Shown here: positions 24,471 to 33,827 of the stretch, one piece after another
Position numbering within the stretch: the stretch's first letter is position 1
How the letters are laid out: each line of letters opens with the position of its first letter
DNA from: a virus
Length of the DNA: 41,188 bases
Virus record (IMG/VR): IMGVR_UViG_3300025828_000002
Span: 1 to 41,188 of that record
Reading direction: 5' to 3' (one strand)
Program-made: the position numbers and the translations under genes
Notes under the pieces: generated by a model
What the model saw: the letters and a program-made list of their open reading frames with translations, nothing else
Told to the model about the DNA's origin: nothing
Database searches by the model: none

Positions 24471-24824
24471 ATGCCAGTTGCAGGTAAAAGTTTATATAAA
24501 ACAAAAGGTGTATTAATAGATATATCTGAAAATGCTACAACATCGACTGCTGTAGATACAGATGGATTATTGTTATCGGGAATTATATTCCCTGCCGCTA
24601 TGACAGGAACTGCTCTTACTTTTCAAGTAGCTTCAACAAACACCGGAGGTAATTTTAAAGCATTAAAAGAAACCGATGGAACAGATGTAACTTATACAGT
24701 TACTGCTGATGCTCATGTTAGGATTGACCCTAGCGGATGGGCCGGAGTAGGAGCTATCAAAGTAATATCAGATGCTACAGAAACAGCAGACAGAAAATTA
24801 AATTTAGTATTCCACTCAGCATAA
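24471..24824 (+). CDS. Small beta-rich virion protein, 117 aa
   Basis: The Thr/Ala-rich beta sandwich-like sequence (SGIIFPAAMTGTALTFQVA) and its place just after the capsid gene suggest a head decoration or head-to-tail component. It has similarity in style to the 106-aa protein at 28549 (both short, beta-rich, with a Thr-rich core). Strong Shine-Dalgarno (TTAGGAG). Confidence 0.8.
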   Translation: MPVAGKSLYKTKGVLIDISENATTSTAVDTDGLLLSGIIFPAAMTGTALTFQVASTNTGGNFKALKETDGTDVTYTVTADAHVRIDPSGWAGVGAIKVISDATETADRKLNLVFHSA

Positions 24825-24833
24825 AGGAGTAAG

Positions 24834-25775
24834 ATGAGTACAACTATAGAAAACCTCATAGATAGGACTTTTAGAGAGTACCTTGAACCTATGGAAGACA
24901 TGGTTAGCTATACAGTTTTAAGTGGAGCTTTGTCAGCTAGCGATACCTCAGTTGGTTTTAATGGAGATTTGCTTTCTATAGAAGAAGAAGATGCCTTAGA
25001 TGCAGGAACAATAATTGAAATAGGCCAAGAGCTTATGATTTGTACAGAACTAAATGCTGTTACAAACAGTATTACTGTAACTAGAGCAGCAAGGGGAACT
25101 ACTGCAACAACACATGATGCAGGAGATGTAATAAAAATTACTCCACAATTTCCTAGAGTAAATGTTTTTAACGCTGTTAAAGACCAAATAGAAAATTTAT
25201 ATCCAACACTATATGCAGTAGAGACACAAACAATATCTAGTGCAGTTGGTTATGTAGCCTTAGAAGGTGCAGATGATAATAGAATTGTTGCACCACTTAA
25301 AGCAGTATCACAATACCAAGAGCTAGACGCAGGTAATCAAACCACAGTACAGTTTAGAGGAGTTGCTATGGAGCTTATAGATGTACCAACTTCTGTAACT
25401 GCATCCGGTAAAGTTGTACAGTTTAGTGGCGTAAGTACTGGTGTAAATGTTCACTGTACTTTTAAAAAGAAATTTGGAGAAGTCTCTTTAGAGACAACAA
25501 CACTTGCTGATATAGGATTAGAGACAGAGTATGAACCTATTATTATGGCAGGAGTTGCTGCACAGATGATAGCAGGTAAAGATATACCTACTTATACATC
25601 AGACTACATTACAGAACAAATGGCTGTAACTAATTACCCAGTTAACTCATCTAGTAATATAAGAAATTCTTTATTGCAATATCAACAAGTACTCATTAAT
25701 CAAGCAAGAAAAGATTTAAGAGCTAGATATCCGGAGCCTGTCAGTTTAAACAGCGTGGTATATCCTAGTGCCTAG
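24834..25775 (+). CDS. Head-to-tail adaptor-like protein, 313 aa
   Basis: The N-terminal region (IENLIDRTFREYLEP) is followed by a beta part with TVTRAARGTTATTHDAGDVI, a motif common in phage adaptor/neck and baseplate beta-modules. A helical part follows (VNVFNAVKDQIENLYPTLYA). Size and position after the capsid genes resemble tail tubular protein A-like adaptors of podoviruses. Shine-Dalgarno AAGGAG. The DNA holds an 8-bp GTTTAAAC core (25744-25751) with an A flank. Confidence 0.75.
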   Translation: MSTTIENLIDRTFREYLEPMEDMVSYTVLSGALSASDTSVGFNGDLLSIEEEDALDAGTIIEIGQELMICTELNAVTNSITVTRAARGTTATTHDAGDVIKITPQFPRVNVFNAVKDQIENLYPTLYAVETQTISSAVGYVALEGADDNRIVAPLKAVSQYQELDAGNQTTVQFRGVAMELIDVPTSVTASGKVVQFSGVSTGVNVHCTFKKKFGEVSLETTTLADIGLETEYEPIIMAGVAAQMIAGKDIPTYTSDYITEQMAVTNYPVNSSSNIRNSLLQYQQVLINQARKDLRARYPEPVSLNSVVYPSA

Positions 25776-27738
25776 AGTAGCTACAACCCTTAGTGTAAAT
25801 AATCCTAAGAGATTAGGATATGATATTCGCCTGGACTTAAACTTATACAGAACAGCAGTAGGACCTGGTAGAGAAATGACCATACAATCTTCTAATGTTG
25901 AAGAGGGGAATATAAATGTTAAACAAAATGCAGAAGACTTTACTTCTAACTTAGGTCGTATATATTCTAGAAATAATTTTAGTGGTGGCCAGGGACTAGA
26001 TACAGCACATAGGGCTAATGGTACTCCTAAAGATACAACAAGGTTTTGGGATAGTAAAGGTGTAGATGTATTTCATGGAGATGATGAAAATTCTTACAAT
26101 GTACATTTGCTACACACAACAGCATCAGAAAGCATTAGTTTCAGTGGTACAAATAACTACTTAGCACAAACTACTAATGGTGATATGTATGTAACAGACC
26201 AAGCAGTAATATATAAATCTACTGATAATGGTGATACCTGGGCTGCAGTTACTACAGGACTTACAATAGATTATAACTTTACAGGAGCAGCAGCAGTCGG
26301 TGACCAAGTATATTTTACTACTGCTAATGGAACTACTAACTCTGAACTTATACAATATGATGGAACTACATGGACTGAAAATCCAACAGACCAATCTTCT
26401 AATGCAGGACTTACAGGAATTTGGTTCGCTAAAGGACAGGTATTTATATCCGGAGACGATGGAACTGTAGAATATTTATGGGCAGTTAGCCCTTTTAATA
26501 AGAGTTGGACTTCATCAGACTTAGCAGAAGCTGATGCAATACTTACATTTGAAGATAGCCATCATGTGTCACAAGTTGTAGATGCAGGAGCAGTTGTTTT
26601 AGCTGCCTCTACAAATGGTGATATATATTCTATTAAAGATGTTGCAGGAACTATGACACTTAAAGGACAAACAAATATACCTTTTGAAGAAGTACATTGT
26701 ATAGCTGCTTCTGAAGGCATAGTATTTTTTGGTACTAAAGAAAAGTCAAGAGGTGTAGGTAGATTTTACAGAGCAGACTTAACAGTTGCAGATGACTTAT
26801 ATGTATTAGCTAACAGACAGTTGGTAAAAGAATGGGTTATTACAGGAGTAGATACAACACCTAAACACATGTTTGTATCCAGGGATAGTGTTTACTGTGG
26901 CATAAAAGAAAGTGCTAGTGAAAGTTATCTATGGAGATATTACTTGCCTACTGCAGGATTTGCTAGAGATTTAGAAATAGGAGCATCGGGTTTTATAACA
27001 GGAATTACACAAGCTGATGGTAAATTTGTTATCTCTGTTGCAGGTGAAGATATATATAGAGAGACATCTGTATATGAGAGTGAAGGATATATTATGATGT
27101 CGGCAGCAGATTTCTTTACTGCAGAGAGTAAGCAGTTTGTTGGTGCAGAGATATCTACATTCGATATGACTAACGCTGTAACTGCAGAATTATTTTACTC
27201 AACAAAATTTGAAGCATTAGACAATGCTAATGATGCTTCTTTCGTAAGAGCTTTAACACAGTCATCCGGTATAGGAGATGAAGAAAAACAAATAGCTGAA
27301 GTGTCTAGATACATTATAGGTAAGTTAGTTTTAAAATCAGATGATGGTGTAGACACACCAAAAATTAAATCAGTACAGTTTCGTGCATTAGCAAGACCGG
27401 AACTTGTAGTTGCACAAATACCTATAAACATATCTGATAGAGTAGAAAGGCCTAATAGAAAACCTCTAAAGGTAAAAGGTCTAGGAGATACTATGTATGC
27501 TTCACTTAGAAATCTAGAAGGTACATCAGTTACATTAGAAATATTTAATCCTGGAGAAATTATAAAGGGTGTAGTAGAGAGAATTAGTTATCCAATACAA
27601 GCAGATACAGAAGTGGGAAGTGTCATGCAGTATGCTATAATTACTGTTCGAGGTACTAGACAACCAGTTATTTCTGATATAACATCAGTTATGACACCAG
27701 GTATATCAGCGTTTGGTATAATGAGGTATGGAGCATAA
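25768..27738 (+). CDS. Beta-propeller tail protein with Asp-box repeat, 656 aa
   Basis: A GTG start overlaps the previous gene by 8 nt and has no good Shine-Dalgarno, so the exact start is uncertain. Residues 151-158 read STDNGDTW, a classic Asp-box (BNR) repeat, and neighbouring strands (DMYVTDQAVIYK, DQVYFTTANG, KGQVFISGDDGT) are what a propeller gives. Position after the adaptor is that of the tail tubular/nozzle protein of podoviruses. Enzymatic activity is not implied by the repeat alone. Confidence 0.8.
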   Translation: MPRVATTLSVNNPKRLGYDIRLDLNLYRTAVGPGREMTIQSSNVEEGNINVKQNAEDFTSNLGRIYSRNNFSGGQGLDTAHRANGTPKDTTRFWDSKGVDVFHGDDENSYNVHLLHTTASESISFSGTNNYLAQTTNGDMYVTDQAVIYKSTDNGDTWAAVTTGLTIDYNFTGAAAVGDQVYFTTANGTTNSELIQYDGTTWTENPTDQSSNAGLTGIWFAKGQVFISGDDGTVEYLWAVSPFNKSWTSSDLAEADAILTFEDSHHVSQVVDAGAVVLAASTNGDIYSIKDVAGTMTLKGQTNIPFEEVHCIAASEGIVFFGTKEKSRGVGRFYRADLTVADDLYVLANRQLVKEWVITGVDTTPKHMFVSRDSVYCGIKESASESYLWRYYLPTAGFARDLEIGASGFITGITQADGKFVISVAGEDIYRETSVYESEGYIMMSAADFFTAESKQFVGAEISTFDMTNAVTAELFYSTKFEALDNANDASFVRALTQSSGIGDEEKQIAEVSRYIIGKLVLKSDDGVDTPKIKSVQFRALARPELVVAQIPINISDRVERPNRKPLKVKGLGDTMYASLRNLEGTSVTLEIFNPGEIIKGVVERISYPIQADTEVGSVMQYAIITVRGTRQPVISDITSVMTPGISAFGIMRYGA

Positions 27739-28316
27739 TGGCCGATAGAGCAACACAAATTGTAAACTTTTACGAGAGTACACTTGCATCCAGTTTAATT
27801 GGAGCTAGTGGTACTGGAACAACACTTGCACAGGCACCCACTACAGATGGTTCTTCTTCTATTAGTGCAACACTAGGTAATGAAGATACCTGGTACTACT
27901 TAGTTGTAGCACCGGATACTGCGGGTAGTCGTGAAGTTATTGTTGTTAAAGCAAGTTCGGGAACTACTATCACAAATGTTGGTAGAGATATAGAAGGCAG
28001 ATACGCTGCTACTTCTTTACCGGAACATACATCGGGAACGATTGTCAGAATGGCAGTTGTTGCAAGTCACATAGATGACCAAAACGATAGAGTTGCAGGT
28101 ATATTAACAGAAGGTCAAGCAGCTATAGATGCTATTACAGCATCAGCAGCTACAGCTATGATGGAAGGTGCTACAGATGGAACATCCATAACACCGGACA
28201 ATGTAAATGATTATATTTTACTTTATGACAATGACACTACTACAGCAAAACAAGTTAAATTAAGTCAACTTAATTTAGGTGCTAGTGTTGGTTTAGTTTT
28301 AGCTTTAGGAGGATAA
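27738..28316 (+). CDS. Tail-fibre-associated protein, 192 aa
   Basis: Starts at the previous stop (TAATG). The N-terminal beta-rich part (YYLVVAPDTAGSREVIVVKA, then SGTTITNVGRDIEGRYAAT) is typical of short phage tail/baseplate modules that contact fibres. A helical middle (TEGQAAIDAITASAATAMM) could trimerise. Role inferred from composition and place. Confidence 0.75.
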   Translation: MADRATQIVNFYESTLASSLIGASGTGTTLAQAPTTDGSSSISATLGNEDTWYYLVVAPDTAGSREVIVVKASSGTTITNVGRDIEGRYAATSLPEHTSGTIVRMAVVASHIDDQNDRVAGILTEGQAAIDAITASAATAMMEGATDGTSITPDNVNDYILLYDNDTTTAKQVKLSQLNLGASVGLVLALGG

Positions 28317-28317
28317 C

Positions 28318-28524
28318 ATGGGTATTCTTCTTATGCTTAAAGAAGGTGGAAGTCTAGGAATAGACACGATTGGTAATTTACCTATAGATGAAGACATAGA
28401 TTTATTACCTGAAGTAGGTGGTGGTGGAACTCTTAGTTATGCACTAAGAATAAGTTATGAAGGTCTTTCAGTAACAAGCGTGACACAGACAAGTACTCGT
28501 GCTATAGTAATGGGAGATAGTTAA
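28318..28524 (+). CDS. Hypothetical small tail-region protein, 68 aa
   Basis: Strong Shine-Dalgarno (AGGAGG). The start is 1 nt after the previous stop. A Gly-rich hinge (EVGGGGTLSY) precedes a short beta region. No family recognised. Probably a minor tail component. Confidence 0.7.
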   Translation: MGILLMLKEGGSLGIDTIGNLPIDEDIDLLPEVGGGGTLSYALRISYEGLSVTSVTQTSTRAIVMGDS

Positions 28525-28548
28525 TTATAATTATATTGGAGATATAAA

Positions 28549-28869
28549 ATGGCAGAAACATTTCAAGCAGTCAATGTAGCGTTAGGTGATACTGCAGACG
28601 CAGTAGTTTATACAGCAACAGGAGTAACAGCAATCGTAATACATTGTCAAGTTGCTAATGTGGATGGTACAAACGCAGCAGATTTAAACATTGACCATAA
28701 TGATGGTTCAGTAGTTGCAGCTTTAGTTTCAACTTTATCAGTACCTGCAGATAGTGCAGTTAACCCTATTGGGGGAAAACTTGTATTAGAAGATGGTGAT
28801 GAGTTAAGAGCTTGGGCAGGAGCAGCATCTGATTTAGAAATGACCCTCAGTATATTAGAGATTACATAG
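28549..28869 (+). CDS. Beta-rich tail-region protein, 106 aa
   Basis: Alternating hydrophobic strands (VVYTATGVTAIVIHCQVANV; LVLEDGDELRAWAGAASDLE) suggest a compact beta sandwich such as a fibre or decoration domain. Good Shine-Dalgarno (GGAGA). I recall similar short proteins in marine phages near tail fibre genes; not verified. Confidence 0.75.
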   Translation: MAETFQAVNVALGDTADAVVYTATGVTAIVIHCQVANVDGTNAADLNIDHNDGSVVAALVSTLSVPADSAVNPIGGKLVLEDGDELRAWAGAASDLEMTLSILEIT

Positions 28870-28882
28870 GAGTTTTAAAAAA

Positions 28883-29869
28883 ATGAGTTTTGGTTACATA
28901 GGTCCAGAACCTACTAACAACAACACAGAAAATAATGGTGTTTTTAGCATTGATGAACTTAATGATTTAAAAGATAATGCAAAACTTTCTAGTGAAGCAT
29001 TTGATGTTGATTTCGTTATTGTTGGTGGCGGTGCTGCAGCAGGAACACAAGGTGGCGGTGGTGCAGGTGGTGTTTGTACATCAGTAGCTAATCAAGGTGG
29101 TGGAGGTACTCTAGATGACGCACTTCGTTTATCAGTTGGTGTTGATTATCAAGTTGTTATTGGTGCAGGTGGTGGTATAAATGATAGACAAGGAAATCCT
29201 ACAGTTTTTCATACTATATCAGCTATGCCAGGAGGTCGTGGTTATGTCTCTGACGCTTCTTCAGATGGTGCTTCAGCAGGTGGTGGTGGTATAGCATTTG
29301 ACTACGCAAACAGAGGATTTGCTATTAATAAATATATGTCAGAGACAGATAGGTTTAAAGTTTATGGTTCTAAATCTGCACAAGGATATGATGGAAACCA
29401 ACCAAGTTATGAAAGTTATAACACAGCCGGAGGTGGCGGTGGTGCAGGTGTACAAGGCGCAGGTAGCAAAATTAATGGTAGTAATGGAGTTATAAACAAT
29501 ATTCAATCTGTTACAAATGCAGCTTTATCAGGTGCAGGAGAAGTATCAGGTAGTAATGTATATTTTGCGGGTGGTGGTGGTGCTGCACAAACTGGTGGTG
29601 GAACTAATGGAGGTCTAGGTGGTGCAGGTAATGGTTTTGCAAACTCCTCAAATGCAGGCGACCCTAACACAGGTGGTGGTGGTGGTGGTAATTGGAATGG
29701 TACATCATCAGCAGGTGGTTCAGGAGTTGTTGTTTTAAGTTATCCGGATACCTACACAATAACAGCAGGTGCAGGAGTTACTGTTTCAGCTGAATATGAT
29801 GAAGGTGGTGGAATTACATCTGTAGCTATTACAGCAGGTAGTGGCAATGTAAGTTGGAGTAAAGCATAA
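28883..29869 (+). CDS. Glycine-rich tail adhesin, 328 aa
   Basis: The body carries many Gly-rich runs (GGGAAAGTQGGGGAGG, then several GGGG islands to about residue 280) between short strands. This matches the glycine-rich domain of phage receptor-binding adhesins, in which loops between polyglycine helices recognise the host surface. The C-terminus is a short beta segment (TAGAGVTVSAEYDEGGG). It probably sets host range. The stop overlaps the next start. Confidence 0.85.
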   Translation: MSFGYIGPEPTNNNTENNGVFSIDELNDLKDNAKLSSEAFDVDFVIVGGGAAAGTQGGGGAGGVCTSVANQGGGGTLDDALRLSVGVDYQVVIGAGGGINDRQGNPTVFHTISAMPGGRGYVSDASSDGASAGGGGIAFDYANRGFAINKYMSETDRFKVYGSKSAQGYDGNQPSYESYNTAGGGGGAGVQGAGSKINGSNGVINNIQSVTNAALSGAGEVSGSNVYFAGGGGAAQTGGGTNGGLGGAGNGFANSSNAGDPNTGGGGGGNWNGTSSAGGSGVVVLSYPDTYTITAGAGVTVSAEYDEGGGITSVAITAGSGNVSWSKA

Positions 29870-30297
29870 TGGCACATTACGCATTTATAGACGAGAATAA
29901 CATAGTAGTAAAAGTAATTACTGGTGTAGATGAAAATGATACTACTAATTTACCATCAGAATTTTCTAGTTGGGAAGAATTTTATTCTGACCAAGAAGGT
30001 TTAACTTGTAAAAGAACTTCATATAACACTATTAACAATACTCACTTATTAGATGGCACTCCTTTTCGTGGAAACTATGCTTCTAAAAGTGGACTATATG
30101 ATACAGTTAATGATGTATTTTTACCTGAAAAAATTTATGATAGTTGGGTTGTTGATGAAACAATTTGGGATTATGTAGCACCTGTAAATAAACCTGCAGT
30201 TAATCCTGAACAATACAAATGGAATGAACAAGCGTATCAAGATGATACAGCAAATCCAAAAACTGAAGGTTGGGTTTTAAAACCAGAACATAGGTAA
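29869..30297 (+). CDS. Conserved marine-phage tail-region protein, 142 aa
   Basis: The pattern MAHYAFIDENNIVVKVITG near the N-terminus, then KRTSYNT and a mid segment FRGNYAS..YD..NDVFLPEKIYDSW, recalls a family of small proteins widespread in marine phages near fibre genes. Function is not established; a fibre cap or chaperone has been suggested only by position. Start coupled to the adhesin stop. Confidence 0.8.
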   Translation: MAHYAFIDENNIVVKVITGVDENDTTNLPSEFSSWEEFYSDQEGLTCKRTSYNTINNTHLLDGTPFRGNYASKSGLYDTVNDVFLPEKIYDSWVVDETIWDYVAPVNKPAVNPEQYKWNEQAYQDDTANPKTEGWVLKPEHR

Positions 30298-30317
30298 TAT
30301 AGTAATAAAGGTGGAAT

Positions 30318-31043
30318 ATGAAAAATATAAAGTACATTGTTACTAATGACATATATTACGAAGCAAAAGATTTACTTCCTAAACCAATAAAAAATTATAT
30401 ACCTGAATGGTATAAAAAATTACCAATGAGTAAAACAAATGATAGTGTAATAAATAGTTGGTTGCGTAAATTAAAAAATGTAAAAAGTTGTCCAAGTTTT
30501 ATTGATATATACAAAGAAGGTTATGTATTGTTAGCACCAACTGATATAAGAATTTGGTACGAAAAAGAAAATAGCCGTTGGGTATGGAGAACACCTTATG
30601 ATTTGTTTCCTTTTGATGACGAAGTTGATAATATTGCTTTTCACGAAAATGACCAAATGGTTAATTACCTTCCTACAAATTCTAAAACAAGAAAAGTATT
30701 TAAAATACATTTTCCAATGGTTTTAAATGTACCTAATAATTACAGCATAAGAGTAATGCCAGTACCATTTCATTATAATAACGATTGGGTAGCAAGTCCT
30801 GGTGTTTACAATCCTAATAAAGTTTCACAAGTAAATTTACTAATAGAATATACAAGCAATAAAGATGAAATACTTATACAACAAGGAACACCATTAGCAG
30901 TACATATACCATACAAAAAAGAAAAATTTAATTATCAAGTTGAAAAATACAATGCAAAAAAACATAATAAGTATTTGTACAAAAACACATTATTAATTAA
31001 TGGTAAATTTCATTCATCATATTTAAGGAACTTAAATGATTAA
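30318..31043 (+). CDS. Paralogue 1 of a tandem pair, 241 aa
   Basis: It shares a motif order with the next gene: YIPEWYKK, a Cys-Pro pair, GYVLLAPTDI, then SIRVMPVPFHYNN and GTPLAVHIPYKK. The strand-rich layout with conserved aromatic and Pro residues suggests a jelly-roll or cupin-like fold (inference). Similar proteins occur in marine phages, in my recollection without assigned function. AT-rich codons, more so than the structural genes before it. Shine-Dalgarno AAAGGTGG. Confidence 0.75.
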   Translation: MKNIKYIVTNDIYYEAKDLLPKPIKNYIPEWYKKLPMSKTNDSVINSWLRKLKNVKSCPSFIDIYKEGYVLLAPTDIRIWYEKENSRWVWRTPYDLFPFDDEVDNIAFHENDQMVNYLPTNSKTRKVFKIHFPMVLNVPNNYSIRVMPVPFHYNNDWVASPGVYNPNKVSQVNLLIEYTSNKDEILIQQGTPLAVHIPYKKEKFNYQVEKYNAKKHNKYLYKNTLLINGKFHSSYLRNLND

Positions 31044-31797
31044 TATAGATGTGTATCCTAGACACAAAGATTTTGACGATTTATTAGAATTGTATCCTTT
31101 GCAACCTGCTAACAGATATTTACCTGATTGGTATAAACAAACAAAGATAACAAAACATATTGATGATAAAGGATTTGAACCAAAACCTGCACACGCTAAA
31201 AGATGTCCTGCTATACAAAATGAAATATTAGATGGTTATGTATTGCCTAGTTGGACAGATATACATTTTGAAATAAAGTATTCAGAAGTAAATATAGTTG
31301 CAACAATAGGAAGTATTGATAATTTAGGACCTAATAATTGGGAGTGGATACAAAGTCATTCAAAAGGACAAATAGAACAAATGAACCTTAATGCACCTAC
31401 TCATTTTGGTATTTTTAAATTAGTATCTCCTTATTATTTTGTAACACCTAAAGGTTATGGTTTATCTTTTAGACCTTTGCCATATCATTTAAACCAAAAT
31501 ATAAGAATACTACCTGGAATGGTTGAAACAGATATATGGCACGAAACTAATTTTCCATTTGAGTTTGTACAAAATTTATCCCCTATGAAACAAACAAAGT
31601 TTGTTGTTAAAGCAGGAGAACCTTTAGGTATACTTACACCTTATAAAAAAAATACAGAACATAATTTAATTAACAATAAATACAATTATGAAATCCACCA
31701 ACAACAATCTAAAAATACTAAAGAACTCTTTACTTTTTCTAATGATTGGAAAAAGTATTCACGAATACATAATTATAAATCTACTGAAGAAGAATAA
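31036..31797 (+). CDS. Paralogue 2 of a tandem pair, 253 aa
   Basis: It overlaps the previous gene by 8 nt. Equivalent motifs are YLPDWYKQ, CPAIQ, GYVLPSWTDIHFEI, LSFRPLPYHLNQN and GEPLGILTPYKK. Despite the shared layout the two proteins are strongly divergent, so the duplication is old or both were acquired. A role in modifying the host surface or in the tail is speculation. No catalytic residues can be assigned. Confidence 0.75.
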   Translation: MINIDVYPRHKDFDDLLELYPLQPANRYLPDWYKQTKITKHIDDKGFEPKPAHAKRCPAIQNEILDGYVLPSWTDIHFEIKYSEVNIVATIGSIDNLGPNNWEWIQSHSKGQIEQMNLNAPTHFGIFKLVSPYYFVTPKGYGLSFRPLPYHLNQNIRILPGMVETDIWHETNFPFEFVQNLSPMKQTKFVVKAGEPLGILTPYKKNTEHNLINNKYNYEIHQQQSKNTKELFTFSNDWKKYSRIHNYKSTEEE

Positions 31798-31801
31798 TTT
31801 G

Positions 31802-31810
31802 TGATATAAT
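31802..31810 (+). promoter_or_regulatory. Extended -10 promoter element
   Basis: TGATATAAT is identical to the element at 22708-22716 and ends 6 nt before an ATG. If used, the mRNA would start within or at the next ORF (nearly leaderless) or serve the downstream genes. No -35 was recognised. Confidence 0.45.
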
Positions 31811-31816
31811 CCGAGA

Positions 31817-31954
31817 ATGGATTTTATAATTGGATTTCTAATAGGGTATTTTTTAAAAGAAATTAGTTCTTATCTTAAAAGATTAAGTAACTATGACCTA
31901 GATAGTAATGTAAATAAAGAATGGGACTGGCTGTCTCATGATGACCTACCATAA
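31817..31954 (+). CDS. Small membrane protein, 45 aa
   Basis: MDFIIGFLIGYFLKEISSYL is one short hydrophobic segment followed by a charged tail ending in SHDDLP. One transmembrane helix with the acidic part on one side is likely. The stop overlaps the next start (TAATG). It begins the membrane/lysis cluster. Confidence 0.65.
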   Translation: MDFIIGFLIGYFLKEISSYLKRLSNYDLDSNVNKEWDWLSHDDLP

Positions 31955-32121
31955 TGTCTCCTTCAAACAACTACACACAGAAAGAAATCATTGAAATGAT
32001 ATTTAAAAAACTCGATGACATCGAGAAAAAACTTGACACTAAATTAGACAAGTCAGAATTCTATAAAGTATTAACATTAGCAGTTGCTATAGGTGGAGTA
32101 GTCGCAGCAATCATAATGTAA
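31954..32121 (+). CDS. XhlA-like membrane protein, 55 aa
   Basis: A coiled-coil front (EIIEMIFKKLDDIEKKLDTK) and a C-terminal transmembrane helix (VLTLAVAIGGVVAAIIM) match the layout of haemolysin XhlA-type holin-associated proteins. Coupled to both neighbours by TAATG overlaps. Likely acts at the inner membrane in lysis; family membership is inferred from layout. Confidence 0.7.
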   Translation: MSPSNNYTQKEIIEMIFKKLDDIEKKLDTKLDKSEFYKVLTLAVAIGGVVAAIIM

Positions 32122-33827
32122 TGTTGTTTAAACAAGCAGCAGTAACCCTTATACTATCGTTACTTATTCCAGGAGTAGTACTTGCAGACCATGTACCTAC
32201 GCAAACACCATACGATATATCTATAGCTTGTGATGCTGATGGTGATACAACTAAAGGTGACATCACTGTTACATGGCAAGAGAGTGATGGTTTTGAAAGT
32301 AGCCCACCCGAAAGATATGCAATAGCATTTAGCAATGATAACTTTGTAGAAAGTAATTATGCAGTAGCTAACAGTACTGGTTGGGAAACTGCTTTGTCTT
32401 ATAAGAGTTATGTCTTTACTGCTAGTTATAGAGAGAATGTATTTGGTACAACAGCAGATACATTTTATGCAAAAGTAAGAGCAGACAATGACACAGATGC
32501 TAGTTATTCTGAATGGACAGGCATTGTAAGTATTGATTGTGACTATGGTTCCACTCCTACTACAACAACATCTACTACAACTACTACAACATCTACTACT
32601 ACTACGACTACTACAACTGTACCTCCGAAACCTGAACCTAAACCTGAACCGGAACCGGAGCCTTATATACCACCACCTCCACCACCACCTACACCTGAAG
32701 AAATTATTGTTGATGTAAAAGTAGAAGGTGTTGATAAGACCTATACACAAGCTGATGTTAATGATGGGACTATAGAGCGTGACCAAGAGCGTATAGATAA
32801 TGAAAAAGAATATGGTTGTTTTATGACTAACGCACAGATAGAGCGTGGTGATTGTGATATCCCGGAACCTATTGAAGAAGATATTAAAGATGATATTATA
32901 AAAGAGGAGGTAATCGTTGAAGAAATTAAAGAAGATGTGGAAGTCATCATTCCTAAGGATGATGTTGATGTACTCGACCCACCACAAGAGGAGATACTTG
33001 AAGATGAAGTGGTGGAGTTTGAAGAACTCCCTATTGAGTTCGAGATTATTGAATTTGATTTGGAAGATATTGCACCCGAAATCGTGGTGGAGATACCAGT
33101 ACAGGATGAAATAAAAGAAGAGATTGTAGATGAAAAAGTTGAAGAGGATGTACAAGAAGTTTTGGATGAGCCAATACAGGAAATTATTGAAGAGGATATC
33201 GACAGAGAGATACTTGAAGCACCGATTAAAGAACCTGTAGAACTTACTGAGGAAGAAGTTGCTGTAGAAGTAGCTGAAGTACAAGAGATTGTAGAAGATA
33301 TTGTAGTTGAAGAAGCTACTGTCGAAGAAGTCGTTGAGGTACTAGAACAAGTTAATGACATTGGTGTACAGAATTTAGACCAAGCTACTGAAGAAGTACA
33401 AGAGGTAGTTCAAGCTGTTGTTGAGGAAGCTATTGCAGATGTTGAAGAGCTTACTGAAGAACAGGTAGAAGTTGTCGCTGAAGTGCTACAAGTAGAGACA
33501 GAGGATGTACAAATCATAGCTGATGCTGTTAAAGATGATGAGGTTATAGCTGAAGCTGTAGAAGAATATGTAGCTAGAGCTGTAGAGAATACAGATGTAG
33601 AGAACTACACACTTGCTGATGTTGTTACAGAGGTACAGTTCGAGAACTTTATAGAAAATCCTATACAAACTTTTATAGATATAGATATACAAGATATAAC
33701 TATTGCAAACATAGGAGATGATATGACAAGTGACCAAAAGGAAAAAGCACAAGAAGTTGTAGTGCCAGTTATTTTGACTAGAATAGCTACTATGGCAGCT
33801 TTTGTATTTAGGAGAGGCAATGTTTAA
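32121..33827 (+). CDS. Secreted Thr/Pro/Glu-rich surface protein, 568 aa
   Basis: A signal peptide (hydrophobic LILSLLIPGVVLADH with an Ala-Asp cleavage site) precedes a fibronectin-III/Ig-like domain of about 120 residues, a poly-Thr then PKPEPEP linker, and over 300 residues of acidic, Val/Glu-rich heptad-like sequence that should form long helical rods. The C-terminus has a hydrophobic segment and then RRGNV, like a membrane anchor with positive stop. Long Thr runs ending in VPP are common in marine actinobacterial surface proteins, as I recall. Role could be surface decoration, exclusion or lysis. Confidence 0.8.
   Translation: MLFKQAAVTLILSLLIPGVVLADHVPTQTPYDISIACDADGDTTKGDITVTWQESDGFESSPPERYAIAFSNDNFVESNYAVANSTGWETALSYKSYVFTASYRENVFGTTADTFYAKVRADNDTDASYSEWTGIVSIDCDYGSTPTTTTSTTTTTTSTTTTTTTTVPPKPEPKPEPEPEPYIPPPPPPPTPEEIIVDVKVEGVDKTYTQADVNDGTIERDQERIDNEKEYGCFMTNAQIERGDCDIPEPIEEDIKDDIIKEEVIVEEIKEDVEVIIPKDDVDVLDPPQEEILEDEVVEFEELPIEFEIIEFDLEDIAPEIVVEIPVQDEIKEEIVDEKVEEDVQEVLDEPIQEIIEEDIDREILEAPIKEPVELTEEEVAVEVAEVQEIVEDIVVEEATVEEVVEVLEQVNDIGVQNLDQATEEVQEVVQAVVEEAIADVEELTEEQVEVVAEVLQVETEDVQIIADAVKDDEVIAEAVEEYVARAVENTDVENYTLADVVTEVQFENFIENPIQTFIDIDIQDITIANIGDDMTSDQKEKAQEVVVPVILTRIATMAAFVFRRGNV
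32125..32134. promoter_or_regulatory. TGTTTAAACA palindrome
   Basis: Located 4 nt into the surface-protein gene, so start codon and site are adjacent (ATG TTG TTT AAA CAA, MLFKQ). Position suggests blocking of translation or transcription at the start. Confidence 0.7.

Noticed and set aside
32160-33284. 374-aa leftward ORF opposite the surface protein
   Set aside because: Low-complexity Phe/Tyr/Ser/Cys translation of the Glu/Val-rich gene; a composition artefact. The 206-aa Ser/Thr ORF at 32741-33361 is rejected for the same reason.
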